In this document: piece after piece, positions 51,833 to 61,026 of the stretch
How positions within the stretch are numbered: position 1 is the stretch's first letter
Layout: each line of letters starts with the position of its first letter
DNA from: Actinomadura syzygii
GTDB lineage: Bacteria; Actinomycetota; Actinomycetes; Streptosporangiales; Streptosporangiaceae
Direction of reading: 5' to 3'
Assembly (NCBI RefSeq): GCF_008085905.1
Contig: NZ_VSFF01000001.1
Span: 558,001-622,000 of the forward strand
DNA length: 64,000 nucleotides
Notes under the pieces: model-generated
What the model was told of the DNA's origin: nothing
Database searches by the model: none
Seen by the model: only the letters and a program-made list of their open reading frames with translations
Program-made: the position numbers and the translations under genes

Positions 51833-54800
51833 GTGACCGCCCCCGACAACGACGACGAACCCCCGCGCCAGGACGTCGCAGCGGGGCGTGACGCCTACGC
51901 CGCCGGGCGCGACCAGCACCTGACCGTCCACAACACCACCTACTACGGCGAGCCGCGCGCCCGGCCGAAGCCGCTGCGCGTGCTCGTCTCCTGGACGTCG
52001 GACGACCTGCGCGACCACCGCGAGCAGGTGCGCCGCGCGCTGCGCCGGGTCGGGGTGGACGAGGTCGAGTCCGACGCGGCGACGCGCCCGCTCGCCGACC
52101 ACCTGGACGAGGTGCGCCGCTGCGACCTGTTCGTCTGCGTCCTCGCGTGGCGGTACGGGCCGGTGCCCGAGGGCCGCGAGCACTCGCTGCCCGAGCTGGA
52201 GCTGCGCGCCGCGCGGGACGCCGGGGTCGAGTCGCTCGTGTTCCTGCTGAGCGACCGGGAGCCGTGGCCGCCCGGCGCGATGGACCGCGGCGAGGCCGCG
52301 GGCCGCGTCGACGCGCTCCGCGCCGAGCTGGCGTCCGGCCAGGGCTGCGAGCAGTTCACCACTCCCGCCGACCTCGGCGCCCGCGTCGAGGAGCTGGTGA
52401 CGCCGCGCAGCCTCGGCGAGGAGCCCGGCTCGCGCGCGGACGCGGCGACGGCCGCGCACTGGCGCGCGTACCGGCGGCGGCTGATCGAGGAGTACGGGCG
52501 GCTCGACCTGGAGGCGCTGACCCCGCCCGAACGGGAGGAGTACCTCCAGCTCTGGCTGCGCGACGTGTTCGTCGAGCCGGACGTCCGGCAGGACGCGCCG
52601 CCCGTCGAGCTGCCGAAGGAGCTGTGGCGCAAGCTCCAGGACGCCAAGGAGCTGTCGCCGTCGGACGTCCCGCGCGGCCTGGGGCTGAACCGCGACGACC
52701 TGGAGAAGGTCCGCCAGGTGTACCGGACGCGCCCGACCCGCGCGCTGTTCGACGTCGCGGCGCGTCCGGCCGAGCGGCTGTGCGTGCTGCTCGGCGACCC
52801 GGGCGCCGGCAAGTCGACCGTCGCCCGCTACCTGGCGCTCGCCCTCGCGCAGGACCGGCTGCCTCCGCGGCTCGCCGACCTCGACGGCCACGAGCCGGTG
52901 CTGATCGAGCTGCGCGACTACGCGGCCGAGCGCGCCCGCAACCGGTGCGCCGGGTTCGGCGACTACCTCGCGCACCGCGCGCGCACCGACGGGCTCGGCG
53001 TCCCGGCCGAGGCGCTGGAGGCGCGGCTGTCCGGCGGCGGCCCGGCGCTGGTGATCTTCGACGGGCTGGACGAGCTGTTCGACCCGCGCGAGCGGGAGGC
53101 GGTGGCCCGGGAGATCGCCTGGTTCGCGTCGTCGCGGCCGACCGCGCGGGTGCTGGTGACGTCCCGGATCGTGGGGTACCGGCGGCGGATCCTGGAGGAG
53201 GCCGGGTTCACGCACTACACCGTCCAGGATCTCGGGGGCGACCAGATCGAGGAGTTCCTGACGTCCTGGTACGGGCTGGCGCTGCACGACCGTCCGGCGC
53301 TGGCGGAGCAGCGGCGGCTGCGGCTGACCGGCGCGATCGACGACTCCCCGCCGATCCGCGAGCTGGCCGGGAACCCGCTGCTGCTGACGATCCTCGCCAT
53401 CATCGGCAAGCACCGGGAGCTGCCGCGCGAGCGCTGGAAGGTGTACGACCACGCGGCCGGCGTCCTGGTCGAGCACTGGGACGTGAACAAGCACCTCTCC
53501 GACGCCCGCATCGACGCCGACGTGATCCGCGAGGACGACAAGAAGGACCTGCTGCGCAGGCTCGCCTACCGCATGCAGCTCGGCACCGACGGCCTCGCCG
53601 GGAACCACATCTGGAAGGACGACCTCGTCGACGAGATCGTCGGCTACCTGCAAGGCCGCTTCCAGTACGACCTGGCCCGCGCCACCGCCATCGCGAACGC
53701 GATCGTCGAGCAGTTCCACGAGCGCAATTTCGTCCTCGCACGGTACGGGCCGCGCATTTACGGGTTCGTGCACCGGGCCCTGCTGGAGTTCTTCTGCGCG
53801 AGCGAGATCGTCGCCCGGTTCGAGAAGACCCGCGCCCTGACCGAGGAGCAGCTCCGCGAGGAGGTCTACGAGGCCCACTGGGAGGACCCTGCCTGGACGG
53901 AGGTCCTCCGCCTCGTCGCCGGGATGGTGGACGCCACCGTCACCGGCCGCCTGCTGGAGCACTTGCTGCGGCAGGTCGAGCCGGTGCGGACGACCGTCCT
54001 GGACAAGCCGCCGCTCGGCGCGGTGACGCTCGCCGTGCAGTGCCTCGCCGAGGTGCGCAGCCTCGGGTCGGCCGAGCAGTCGGCCCGCGCGCTGCTGGAC
54101 GCGATCATCGAGCTGCTGCGGGCGCCCGACCGGTCCTTCGCCGACGACCGGCAGGAACGCCTGGAGACGGCGGCGCTGCCCGCCATCGCCGCCATCGGCC
54201 CCGCCTGGCCCGCACGCGACCACTTCCTGCACTGGTTCCGGCAGCACGCGTCGGCGTTCGTGAGCTGGCGCGCCTGCCGTCTCGCGCCGCGCATCCTGGC
54301 CGCGCTGTACTCCGACACCCCGTCCGTCCGGGCCATGCTCGCCGACATGGCGCGGCACGACGGCGTCGCGGGGCAGCGGCGGACGTGCCTGCTCGCCGTC
54401 GTGGAACGCTGGCCCGACCTGCCCGAAACACGCGAACTGGTCGCCGACCTCCTGCACGACCACGCCGACGCGCTCCGGCAGACGGCCGTCGAGCAGCTCG
54501 CCGCGCACTGGCCGGACGAACCCGGCACGCGCGAGGCCGTCCACGAGGCCCTCTACGACGCGGCCGCCGACGTCCGGCAGGCGGCGGTCGAGCAGGTCGC
54601 CGCGCGCTGGCCGCGCGAGCCCGCGACGCCGGCGGCCGTTCAGGGGCGGCTCGACGATCCCGACCCGGACGTCCGCGAAGCCGCCTTGGAACAGCTCACG
54701 GCGAACTGGGCGACGCGCCACGGCACCCTCGACGCCGTGCACCGCGCCGCGCGGGACCCGCACTGGTCGGTGCGCCGCGCCGCCGTCCGCGCGCTGGACT

Positions 54801-57800
54801 CGTCGTGGGCCCGCGTCACCGGGACCCTCGCCGTGCTGCGGCACGCCGCCGTGGACGTCGACGAGGACGTCCGGCAGGCCGCGATCCGCGCGCTCGCGGA
54901 CCGCTTCGCCGACGACCCCGGCACGTACCCGGCCGTCCTGGACGCCGTCGCCGACCCGGACCCGCAGGTCGGCGCGGTCGCGGTCGAGCAGCTCGCGAGC
55001 CGGTGGCCGGACCGTCCGCAGACCCTGGACGCGCTGCGCCGCGCCTGCCGCAGCCCGCACGGCGACGTCCAGTGCGCGGCGGCCGTCGCGGTCGCGCGCC
55101 GCGCGGACGGCCACGCCGACCCCGCGGCGGCGCTCCTCGAACGGCTCGGCGACCCGCGCAACGAGGACGTCCGGCAGGCCGCGCTCGGACTCGTCGGTGA
55201 GCACCGGGCCGGGCGTCCCGAGGTGCTGCGGGCCGTCCTGCGCGCGACGGCCGACCCGGTGGCGGCGAACCGGGTGGTCGCGATGCGCGTGCTGTCGCGG
55301 TACTGGCCCGCCCATCCGAAGCTGCGGGACGCCTGCCTGTCCTCGGTGTGCGAGTTCGAGGCGGACGTCCGCAAGGCCGGGATGGAGACGCTCGCCGCGC
55401 ACTGGGGCGGCGACCCGGCCCTGCTTCCCGTGTTCCTCGCGGGCGCGCGGGACGCCGCCTGGATGGTCCGCAAGGTCGCCCTCGAAACGCTCGCCGCGCG
55501 CTGGAGCGAGCACCCGGACGCCGTCGCCGCCATCGAGCGGCTCACCCGCGACCCGGCCGGGCTGATCCGCGACGCCGCGCTGGAGGCGCTCGTCGCGCTC
55601 GGCGCCGACCAGCGGCGCGCCGCCGACGCGCTCGACGACCCGCACCGGGGCGCCAGGCGCAGCGCCCGCCGCCTCCTCGCCGGACGCTGGCAGGCGGGCT
55701 GGACGCAACGGACGCACGTCACCGCCGCCCTGACCTCGCCGCTCGGGGCCGTCCGGCGGACCGCGCTCGCGTCCCTGGTCGAACGGTTCGGCGCGGAGCC
55801 CGAAACATGGGAAACGGTCGAGCGCGCCCTCGCGGACAACGACGTGGACGTGCGGCTCCTCGCCCTCGGCGCGCTGCTCGCCGCCACCCGCGACCAGGAA
55901 CGCGACCACGTCCGGACGGCCGTCCTCGCCGCCACCCGCGACCCCGAGAGCGAGGTCAGGGGGCTGGCGCTGCGCGTCCTGCTGGTGCGGTGGCGCGCCG
56001 ACCCCGCCACCGGCGCCGCCGCGCGGCGGATGCTCGACGACCTGTCCGGCGACGTCCGCCGGACGGCGGTGGAGGCGCTCGTCCTGTCCGACCCGGACTC
56101 CCCCGAGACCTTCGACCGGCTGACCGTGGCCTGCCAGGACGACGACGGCGAGACCCGCAAACGGGCCGTGGAGGCGCTCGCGGCGCACCGTCCCGGTTTC
56201 CCGGGGGCCGCGGCGGCGATGCTGGCCGCCTCCGACGACACCGCCGCCGAGATCCGCCGGGGGAGCGTCAGGGCGCTGAGCCTGCGCTGGCGGGACGCCG
56301 ACGGCGTGTTCGAGCGGGTCGCCCGCGCCGTGTGCGACCCGGCCGAGGACGTCCGGCTCGCCGCGCTCGCCGCCCTCGCGACCCGCTGGCCCGCGCATCC
56401 CGAGACGCCCGCCCTGGTCGGACGCCTGCTCTGGGACGAGACGACCCGCGTCCGCGGCGCGGCCGAGGCGTGCCTCGCGTTCCTCGGCGCGGCGGAGGCG
56501 CGGCCGCTGCCGCTGGACCGCCCGGCCGCGGCGGCGGCGGTGTCGCACCCCGACTCCCGCGTCCGGGTGACCGGGCTGTCGCGGCTCCTGCTCGCCTGGC
56601 CGGACGCGCCGGAGACGCGGCGCGCCGTCCGGATCGCCTTCCAGGACGAGGAGTGGCCCGTCCGCGGCCTCGCCTTCGCCGACCTCGTCCGCCGGATGCC
56701 GGACCCCGGCACGGCGGCGGTACTCGAAGCCGGGCTGCGGTCGCCGTCCGAGGCCGTCCGCGAGCTGGCGCTGTGGGGCCTCGCCACCGCGCGGCCCGGC
56801 GACCCCCGGTGCCGTCGCTGGATCGAGCGGGCGCTCGACGACCCGGAGCCGAACGTCCGGGACACGGCGGTCGACCTCGTCGCGCGCCTCTACACCGGCC
56901 ACGACGAGTGGCTCCGCCGCAAGACCGGCGACCCTTCCGCGCGGGTGCGGGTCCGGGCCCTGAGCTGGCTCGCGGCGCTGCGCCCCTCGTCGCCCGCGAC
57001 CGTGCGGGCGCTGGCGCGGTGCGCCGGGGACCCGGACGACGACGTCCGCGCGGCGGCGCTGGAGGCGCTGCTCGTCCAGTGGCCGGACGCGCCCGAGACC
57101 AGGGACGCCCTGCATCTCCTGAGCCGCAGCCCCGTCGTCGACGACCGCGAGACGGCCCGCGAGACGCTCGACCGGCGGGACCGGCGCCGTCCCCGCGACC
57201 TGGCCGGGACGGTCCGCGCCGCCGAGCGCGGGCACCCGACCCGGCGGGCCGACGCCCTCCACGAGCTGTTCCTCCGCTGGCCGGACGAGCCCGAGACCCT
57301 GCGCGCCGTGCACGACGCCGCGACCGCCGGGCCCGTCCTGCTCAGGTACACCGCGCTCCGCGAGATCGGCGCGCTGTGGCTCCGCGACCCCGGTTCCCTC
57401 GCGGCCGTCCGCCGCGCCGTGGAGGACGAGGACGGCGGCGTCCGCTACAAGGCCCACGCGGTCCTCTCGGACGGCTACCACCCGGACGGCCTCGACGCGC
57501 TCGTCCCCGCCGCGCGGACCGACCCCTATTGGGCGCTGCGAGCGCTGGCGATGCGCCACCTGGTGATCCGGCAGCCGTTCGATCCGGAAACCGTGGAAAC
57601 TCTGCGGGAGATGACGGCCGACCGGGACTGGTACATCCGCCGGGTGGCGCTCGACCTCCTCCACCAGGCGGCGCGGACCCGGCCCGAGGACCCGTGGCCG
57701 GGCGCCTGCGACCCGAACCTCGCCACCGAGGGGGCGCTGCGGCACGTCCTCGTCGCCGGGGACCGCCCGCTGCCGCTCACGCCCACCGGCCTCCTCCCCC

Positions 57801-58336
57801 TCTGGGACGGCGACCCGCGCCGGGCCGCGCTCATCACCGCCCACCTGCGCGGCGACGACCCGGACCTGCGGCCGGAGCTCGTCCCGGCGGCGCTGGGCGG
57901 CGACCACACCGTCCACGGCCCGGCCCTCGCCGCGCTCGCCACCTGGTGGCCGGACGACCCGGAGACCCGGGAAACACTGCTGGCCGCGACGCGCCACGAC
58001 TGCCCCCGCGTCCGCGGCGCCGCGCTGGTGGCGCTCTACACGCGGCCGGACGAGACCGTCCGCGACCTGGCCCGCGAGGCCCTGGCCGACCCGGTCGCGC
58101 CGATCCGCTACGCCGCCCTGAACTTCCTCGACGTGACCGGCCCGCTCGACACCGCCGCCCTCCTGCGCCTCACCGCCGACCCCGACGAGGACGTGGCGAT
58201 GCGGGCGCTGGAGTCCCTCGGCCTCCGGGAGCCGGACGACCCGGCGGTCTGGGACGAACTCCAGAAAGCCGCCGCCGCCTGCCACTCCCCGCCGCCGGCC
58301 CGATGGGTGACCTGGCGCCGCGAGACCGCCCTCTGA
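51833..58336 (+). CDS. DUF4062-NACHT-HEAT STAND NTPase, giant
   Basis: A 2167-residue protein. Residues 1-40 carry the tag QDVAAGRDAYAAGRDQH. A DUF4062 domain follows at about 46-205 (LRVLVSWTSDDLRDHREQV, CDLFVCVLAWRYGPVPEG). The NACHT NTPase occupies about 310-640: Walker A GDPGAGKST (K327), Walker B VIFDGLDE (407-414), TSR sensor at 443-445, and LAGNPLLLTILAIIGKH. From about 840 to 2140 are some 40 HEAT-like repeats of about 33 residues (RWPDxPETRxAL...DPDxxVR). This is the NLR-like architecture of signal-triggered oligomerising defence or cell-fate proteins. GTG start 12 bases after the partner gene; coupled translation is likely. Confidence 0.9.
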   Translation: MTAPDNDDEPPRQDVAAGRDAYAAGRDQHLTVHNTTYYGEPRARPKPLRVLVSWTSDDLRDHREQVRRALRRVGVDEVESDAATRPLADHLDEVRRCDLFVCVLAWRYGPVPEGREHSLPELELRAARDAGVESLVFLLSDREPWPPGAMDRGEAAGRVDALRAELASGQGCEQFTTPADLGARVEELVTPRSLGEEPGSRADAATAAHWRAYRRRLIEEYGRLDLEALTPPEREEYLQLWLRDVFVEPDVRQDAPPVELPKELWRKLQDAKELSPSDVPRGLGLNRDDLEKVRQVYRTRPTRALFDVAARPAERLCVLLGDPGAGKSTVARYLALALAQDRLPPRLADLDGHEPVLIELRDYAAERARNRCAGFGDYLAHRARTDGLGVPAEALEARLSGGGPALVIFDGLDELFDPREREAVAREIAWFASSRPTARVLVTSRIVGYRRRILEEAGFTHYTVQDLGGDQIEEFLTSWYGLALHDRPALAEQRRLRLTGAIDDSPPIRELAGNPLLLTILAIIGKHRELPRERWKVYDHAAGVLVEHWDVNKHLSDARIDADVIREDDKKDLLRRLAYRMQLGTDGLAGNHIWKDDLVDEIVGYLQGRFQYDLARATAIANAIVEQFHERNFVLARYGPRIYGFVHRALLEFFCASEIVARFEKTRALTEEQLREEVYEAHWEDPAWTEVLRLVAGMVDATVTGRLLEHLLRQVEPVRTTVLDKPPLGAVTLAVQCLAEVRSLGSAEQSARALLDAIIELLRAPDRSFADDRQERLETAALPAIAAIGPAWPARDHFLHWFRQHASAFVSWRACRLAPRILAALYSDTPSVRAMLADMARHDGVAGQRRTCLLAVVERWPDLPETRELVADLLHDHADALRQTAVEQLAAHWPDEPGTREAVHEALYDAAADVRQAAVEQVAARWPREPATPAAVQGRLDDPDPDVREAALEQLTANWATRHGTLDAVHRAARDPHWSVRRAAVRALDSSWARVTGTLAVLRHAAVDVDEDVRQAAIRALADRFADDPGTYPAVLDAVADPDPQVGAVAVEQLASRWPDRPQTLDALRRACRSPHGDVQCAAAVAVARRADGHADPAAALLERLGDPRNEDVRQAALGLVGEHRAGRPEVLRAVLRATADPVAANRVVAMRVLSRYWPAHPKLRDACLSSVCEFEADVRKAGMETLAAHWGGDPALLPVFLAGARDAAWMVRKVALETLAARWSEHPDAVAAIERLTRDPAGLIRDAALEALVALGADQRRAADALDDPHRGARRSARRLLAGRWQAGWTQRTHVTAALTSPLGAVRRTALASLVERFGAEPETWETVERALADNDVDVRLLALGALLAATRDQERDHVRTAVLAATRDPESEVRGLALRVLLVRWRADPATGAAARRMLDDLSGDVRRTAVEALVLSDPDSPETFDRLTVACQDDDGETRKRAVEALAAHRPGFPGAAAAMLAASDDTAAEIRRGSVRALSLRWRDADGVFERVARAVCDPAEDVRLAALAALATRWPAHPETPALVGRLLWDETTRVRGAAEACLAFLGAAEARPLPLDRPAAAAAVSHPDSRVRVTGLSRLLLAWPDAPETRRAVRIAFQDEEWPVRGLAFADLVRRMPDPGTAAVLEAGLRSPSEAVRELALWGLATARPGDPRCRRWIERALDDPEPNVRDTAVDLVARLYTGHDEWLRRKTGDPSARVRVRALSWLAALRPSSPATVRALARCAGDPDDDVRAAALEALLVQWPDAPETRDALHLLSRSPVVDDRETARETLDRRDRRRPRDLAGTVRAAERGHPTRRADALHELFLRWPDEPETLRAVHDAATAGPVLLRYTALREIGALWLRDPGSLAAVRRAVEDEDGGVRYKAHAVLSDGYHPDGLDALVPAARTDPYWALRALAMRHLVIRQPFDPETVETLREMTADRDWYIRRVALDLLHQAARTRPEDPWPGACDPNLATEGALRHVLVAGDRPLPLTPTGLLPLWDGDPRRAALITAHLRGDDPDLRPELVPAALGGDHTVHGPALAALATWWPDDPETRETLLAATRHDCPRVRGAALVALYTRPDETVRDLAREALADPVAPIRYAALNFLDVTGPLDTAALLRLTADPDEDVAMRALESLGLREPDDPAVWDELQKAAAACHSPPPARWVTWRRETAL

Positions 58337-58369
58337 AACCGTCCCGCGGCGCGCGGCGCACTAACTACG

Positions 58370-58783
58370 ATGAGCCCGGTGACGAGCAATGACATTCCGG
58401 ACCTCATCCACTTCGCCGACGAGCACGGGAACAGCGTCGTCCTCCGGGTGACCGAACTGGACGCGGAACGGCTGACCGGGCGGATCGAGGTCCGCAGCTC
58501 CTTCGTCAACGGCGACGTGGCCACGACGGTGTTCGCCGAGGACATCGACGAATGGGAAACGGTCCTCGACGACCTGCACGAAGGCGACAACACGGCCTGG
58601 CGCGAGGACAAGCGCGCCACCGAGATCTGGCTCGAACTCGACGACGAGGACCGCCTCCTCGTCTCCGTCATCGACCGCCAGGGGTCGTCCAGCACCGCCG
58701 AGCTCCTCGTCGCCGTCCCCGAGAACTGGCTGGACGACCACTACGAACGCCTTTCCGCCATCCGCAAACTCCAGGCCGAATAG
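58370..58783 (+). CDS. DUF5959-like protein
   Basis: A 137-residue protein: DIPDLIHFADEHGNSVVLRV, GRIEVRSSFVNGDVATTV, and an acidic middle (LELDDEDRLLVSVID). It looks like the DUF5959 family of actinomycetes. Function unknown. It begins 33 bases after the NTPase in the same orientation and could be its third operon member, though this is not required. Confidence 0.7.
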   Translation: MSPVTSNDIPDLIHFADEHGNSVVLRVTELDAERLTGRIEVRSSFVNGDVATTVFAEDIDEWETVLDDLHEGDNTAWREDKRATEIWLELDDEDRLLVSVIDRQGSSSTAELLVAVPENWLDDHYERLSAIRKLQAE

Positions 58784-58835
58784 CACCGGGCGGGCGCCAT
58801 TCCCCGGTTGCTGAGACAATGGCCGGGGAGGACGT

Positions 58836-59894
58836 GTGACCGTATTCGTGTGTGCACGCTGTGAGGCCGTTCTCACCGTCCCGGTTTCGCGCGTTGCGCT
58901 GCCCGTTCACGCCTATCAGCATTATGGCCATCAACTCCTTCCCGCGCTCATGGGGTCCGGGACGTTCGCGGTGGAGCCGGAGCCGACCGGGCCGCCGTGG
59001 CGGGAGTGGAGCGAGATCGGGGAGGACGAGGCCCTGGCGCGCGGCGTGTACGCGCCGGTGCGCAGCCTGTCCTACGGCCCGCCGGACGCGGTGGCGGTCG
59101 CGCCGGGGGACGTCCGCGGCACCGTCCTGATCCCCGAGCGGTGCGACGGCTACTGCATGGGCCTGGACGGCCGCAACGGCCCGAACCTCGCATGCGCGCA
59201 ATGCGGGGAGCCAGTGGCGACCCGCGTAGACGACTGCGGGTTATGGCAGACGACCTGGCTGGACCCGCGCTCCGTGCGAAGCGTCCCCGACGACGAACCC
59301 TCGCCGCCGGTGATCGGCTGGGACGAGTTGGCGGAGCAGGACGAGTGCGCGCGAACACCGCCGATCGATCCGCCCGGCGGCTGGAACCCGGTGTGGGAGG
59401 CGGCGGCCGGGGCGGCGCTGCCCCACCTGCTGGTCGGCGCGTCCGGCGGGCGGTTGACCGTACCCGAGGGCCTGCTCACCGACGCGTTCCGCACCGCGCT
59501 CGACACGCTGCTCCCGTCCGGCCCGCCGCCGAAGAGCCTGGCGCTCGCCGGGCCGGGCCTCCACGCCGCCGATGCAGACATCGTCCTGGTGCCTCGCCAT
59601 CCGCAGACGGGCCGGGTGTGGGCGGCACCGCCGGGCCCGCACCCGGTACCGCTGGCCGCGGAGGTCTGGACGTGGCTGGCGTCCGATCAGAACCGGACGC
59701 CCGCCCCGATGCCGATCCGGGTGCCCGACGGCGTCCGGCGCGATGATCCACTGCCGCTGCTCCCACCGGTGCGGTTCCGCCCGGACTGGGACATCTTCGT
59801 CCGCACGCTGGCGCGCCTACCCGAAGTGCGCCGGCCCTGGCTACGCCGCATCTACGACCAAGTGACCGAACGCCCCTACGCCGACCCCTTCTAG
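58836..59894 (+). CDS. Hypothetical protein with N-terminal zinc-type motifs
   Basis: A 352-residue protein. Cys pairs VCARCEAV near the N-terminus and LACAQCGEPVATRVDDC near residue 130 suggest zinc binding. The C-terminal half is beta-rich with LALAGPGLHAADADIVLVPR. GGAGGACGT precedes the GTG start. I cannot name a family; similar proteins seem common in actinomycetes. Nothing links it firmly to the NTPase system beyond proximity. Confidence 0.7.
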   Translation: MTVFVCARCEAVLTVPVSRVALPVHAYQHYGHQLLPALMGSGTFAVEPEPTGPPWREWSEIGEDEALARGVYAPVRSLSYGPPDAVAVAPGDVRGTVLIPERCDGYCMGLDGRNGPNLACAQCGEPVATRVDDCGLWQTTWLDPRSVRSVPDDEPSPPVIGWDELAEQDECARTPPIDPPGGWNPVWEAAAGAALPHLLVGASGGRLTVPEGLLTDAFRTALDTLLPSGPPPKSLALAGPGLHAADADIVLVPRHPQTGRVWAAPPGPHPVPLAAEVWTWLASDQNRTPAPMPIRVPDGVRRDDPLPLLPPVRFRPDWDIFVRTLARLPEVRRPWLRRIYDQVTERPYADPF

Positions 59895-60114
59895 CCCACC
59901 TCACCGCTCAAATGAACCGCGCGGCGATGGGGCTATTCGGATTGGTTGGAGTAACGCGCGTGGGACGCTTGCGCCGACGCAAGACGCCTGTTGCGCATGG
60001 GACGCGGCAGCGATCATGTCAATGCGGGGTGTTGACCTGTTGAGGCCATCCAATGGCGAAGATGTGCCGTTTACCCTGAAATCATGCCTAATGTCGGATT
60101 AGATCGAGGTCGTC

Positions 60115-60936
60115 GTGGATGAGCAGCGCGGACGGGATCTGCCGCCGATTCCCGGCGTCGATCCGGGCGTCCCCAATTCAGCGCGGGTGTGGGATTACTG
60201 GCTCGGCGGCGATGAGTTCTATCCGGCGGACAAGGCGATAGCGGACGAGATCGAGCAGGTGCTGCCCGACATCGTGGACCAGGCGCGCGCCGACCGGCTC
60301 TTCCTGCGGCGGGTGGTGGAGTTCTTCGCGGGCGAGGCGGGCATGGACCAGTTCCTGGACATCGGGACGGGGCTGCCGACGTCCAACAACACCCACGAGG
60401 TCGCCCAGCGGCTGCGGCCGGACGCCCGCGTCGTCTACGTCGACAACGACCCCCTCGTCCTGGCGCACGCCCGCGCGCTGCTCACGAGCACCCCGGAAGG
60501 CGTGACCGCCTACCTGGACGCCGACATGCACGATCCCGACCACGTCCTCGACCTCGCCGGGGAGACGCTGGACCTTGCCCGCCCCGTGGCGATCACCATG
60601 CTCGGGGTGACCTGGCACATCGTCGACGACGACGAGGCCGTGCGGGTCCTCGGGCGCCTCGTGGAGCGGGTCGCGCCGGGAAGCCACCTGGCGATCAGCC
60701 ACCAGACCGACGAGATCACCGGACGCCGGGCGCGCGACGCGGTGGACATGTGGAACAGGGACGCCGAACCCAAAGGGGTATGCCGATCCAAACGGCAACT
60801 GGAAGAGTTGTTCACCGCGGCGGGTCTTATCTTGCTGGAGCCGGGTGTGGTGTCGTGTAACCGGTGGCGGCCCGAGGCCGCCGACGTGCCGTCCGGCGAA
60901 GTCGACCAGTTCGGTGGCGTGGGCCGCAAACCCTGA
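60115..60936 (+). CDS. SAV2177-family (DUF574) SAM-dependent methyltransferase
   Basis: A 273-residue second member of the family found at 48999: VPNSARVWDYWLGGDEFYPA, DQFLDIGTGLPTSNNTHEVA, VVYVDNDPLVLAHARALL, and ITMLGVTWHIVDDDEAVRVL. The GTG start follows GAGGTCGTC. The 220 bases upstream contain no gene. Substrate unknown. Confidence 0.92.
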   Translation: MDEQRGRDLPPIPGVDPGVPNSARVWDYWLGGDEFYPADKAIADEIEQVLPDIVDQARADRLFLRRVVEFFAGEAGMDQFLDIGTGLPTSNNTHEVAQRLRPDARVVYVDNDPLVLAHARALLTSTPEGVTAYLDADMHDPDHVLDLAGETLDLARPVAITMLGVTWHIVDDDEAVRVLGRLVERVAPGSHLAISHQTDEITGRRARDAVDMWNRDAEPKGVCRSKRQLEELFTAAGLILLEPGVVSCNRWRPEAADVPSGEVDQFGGVGRKP

Positions 60937-61026
60937 GCGTCCGCACGCCGGACCGATCGGCGAACCGGGGAGTCGGCGGACCGGAGATGAGGCGGACGCG
61001 GGGATGAGGGGCGAGGGGACGGCCGG

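Noticed and set aside
51176..58285. A 2369-codon open frame on the minus strand covering the whole NACHT gene.
   Set aside because: It is the antisense shadow of a GC-rich gene. The plus strand carries DUF4062, Walker A/B and HEAT repeats in one frame, while the minus frame is low-complexity with no domain.
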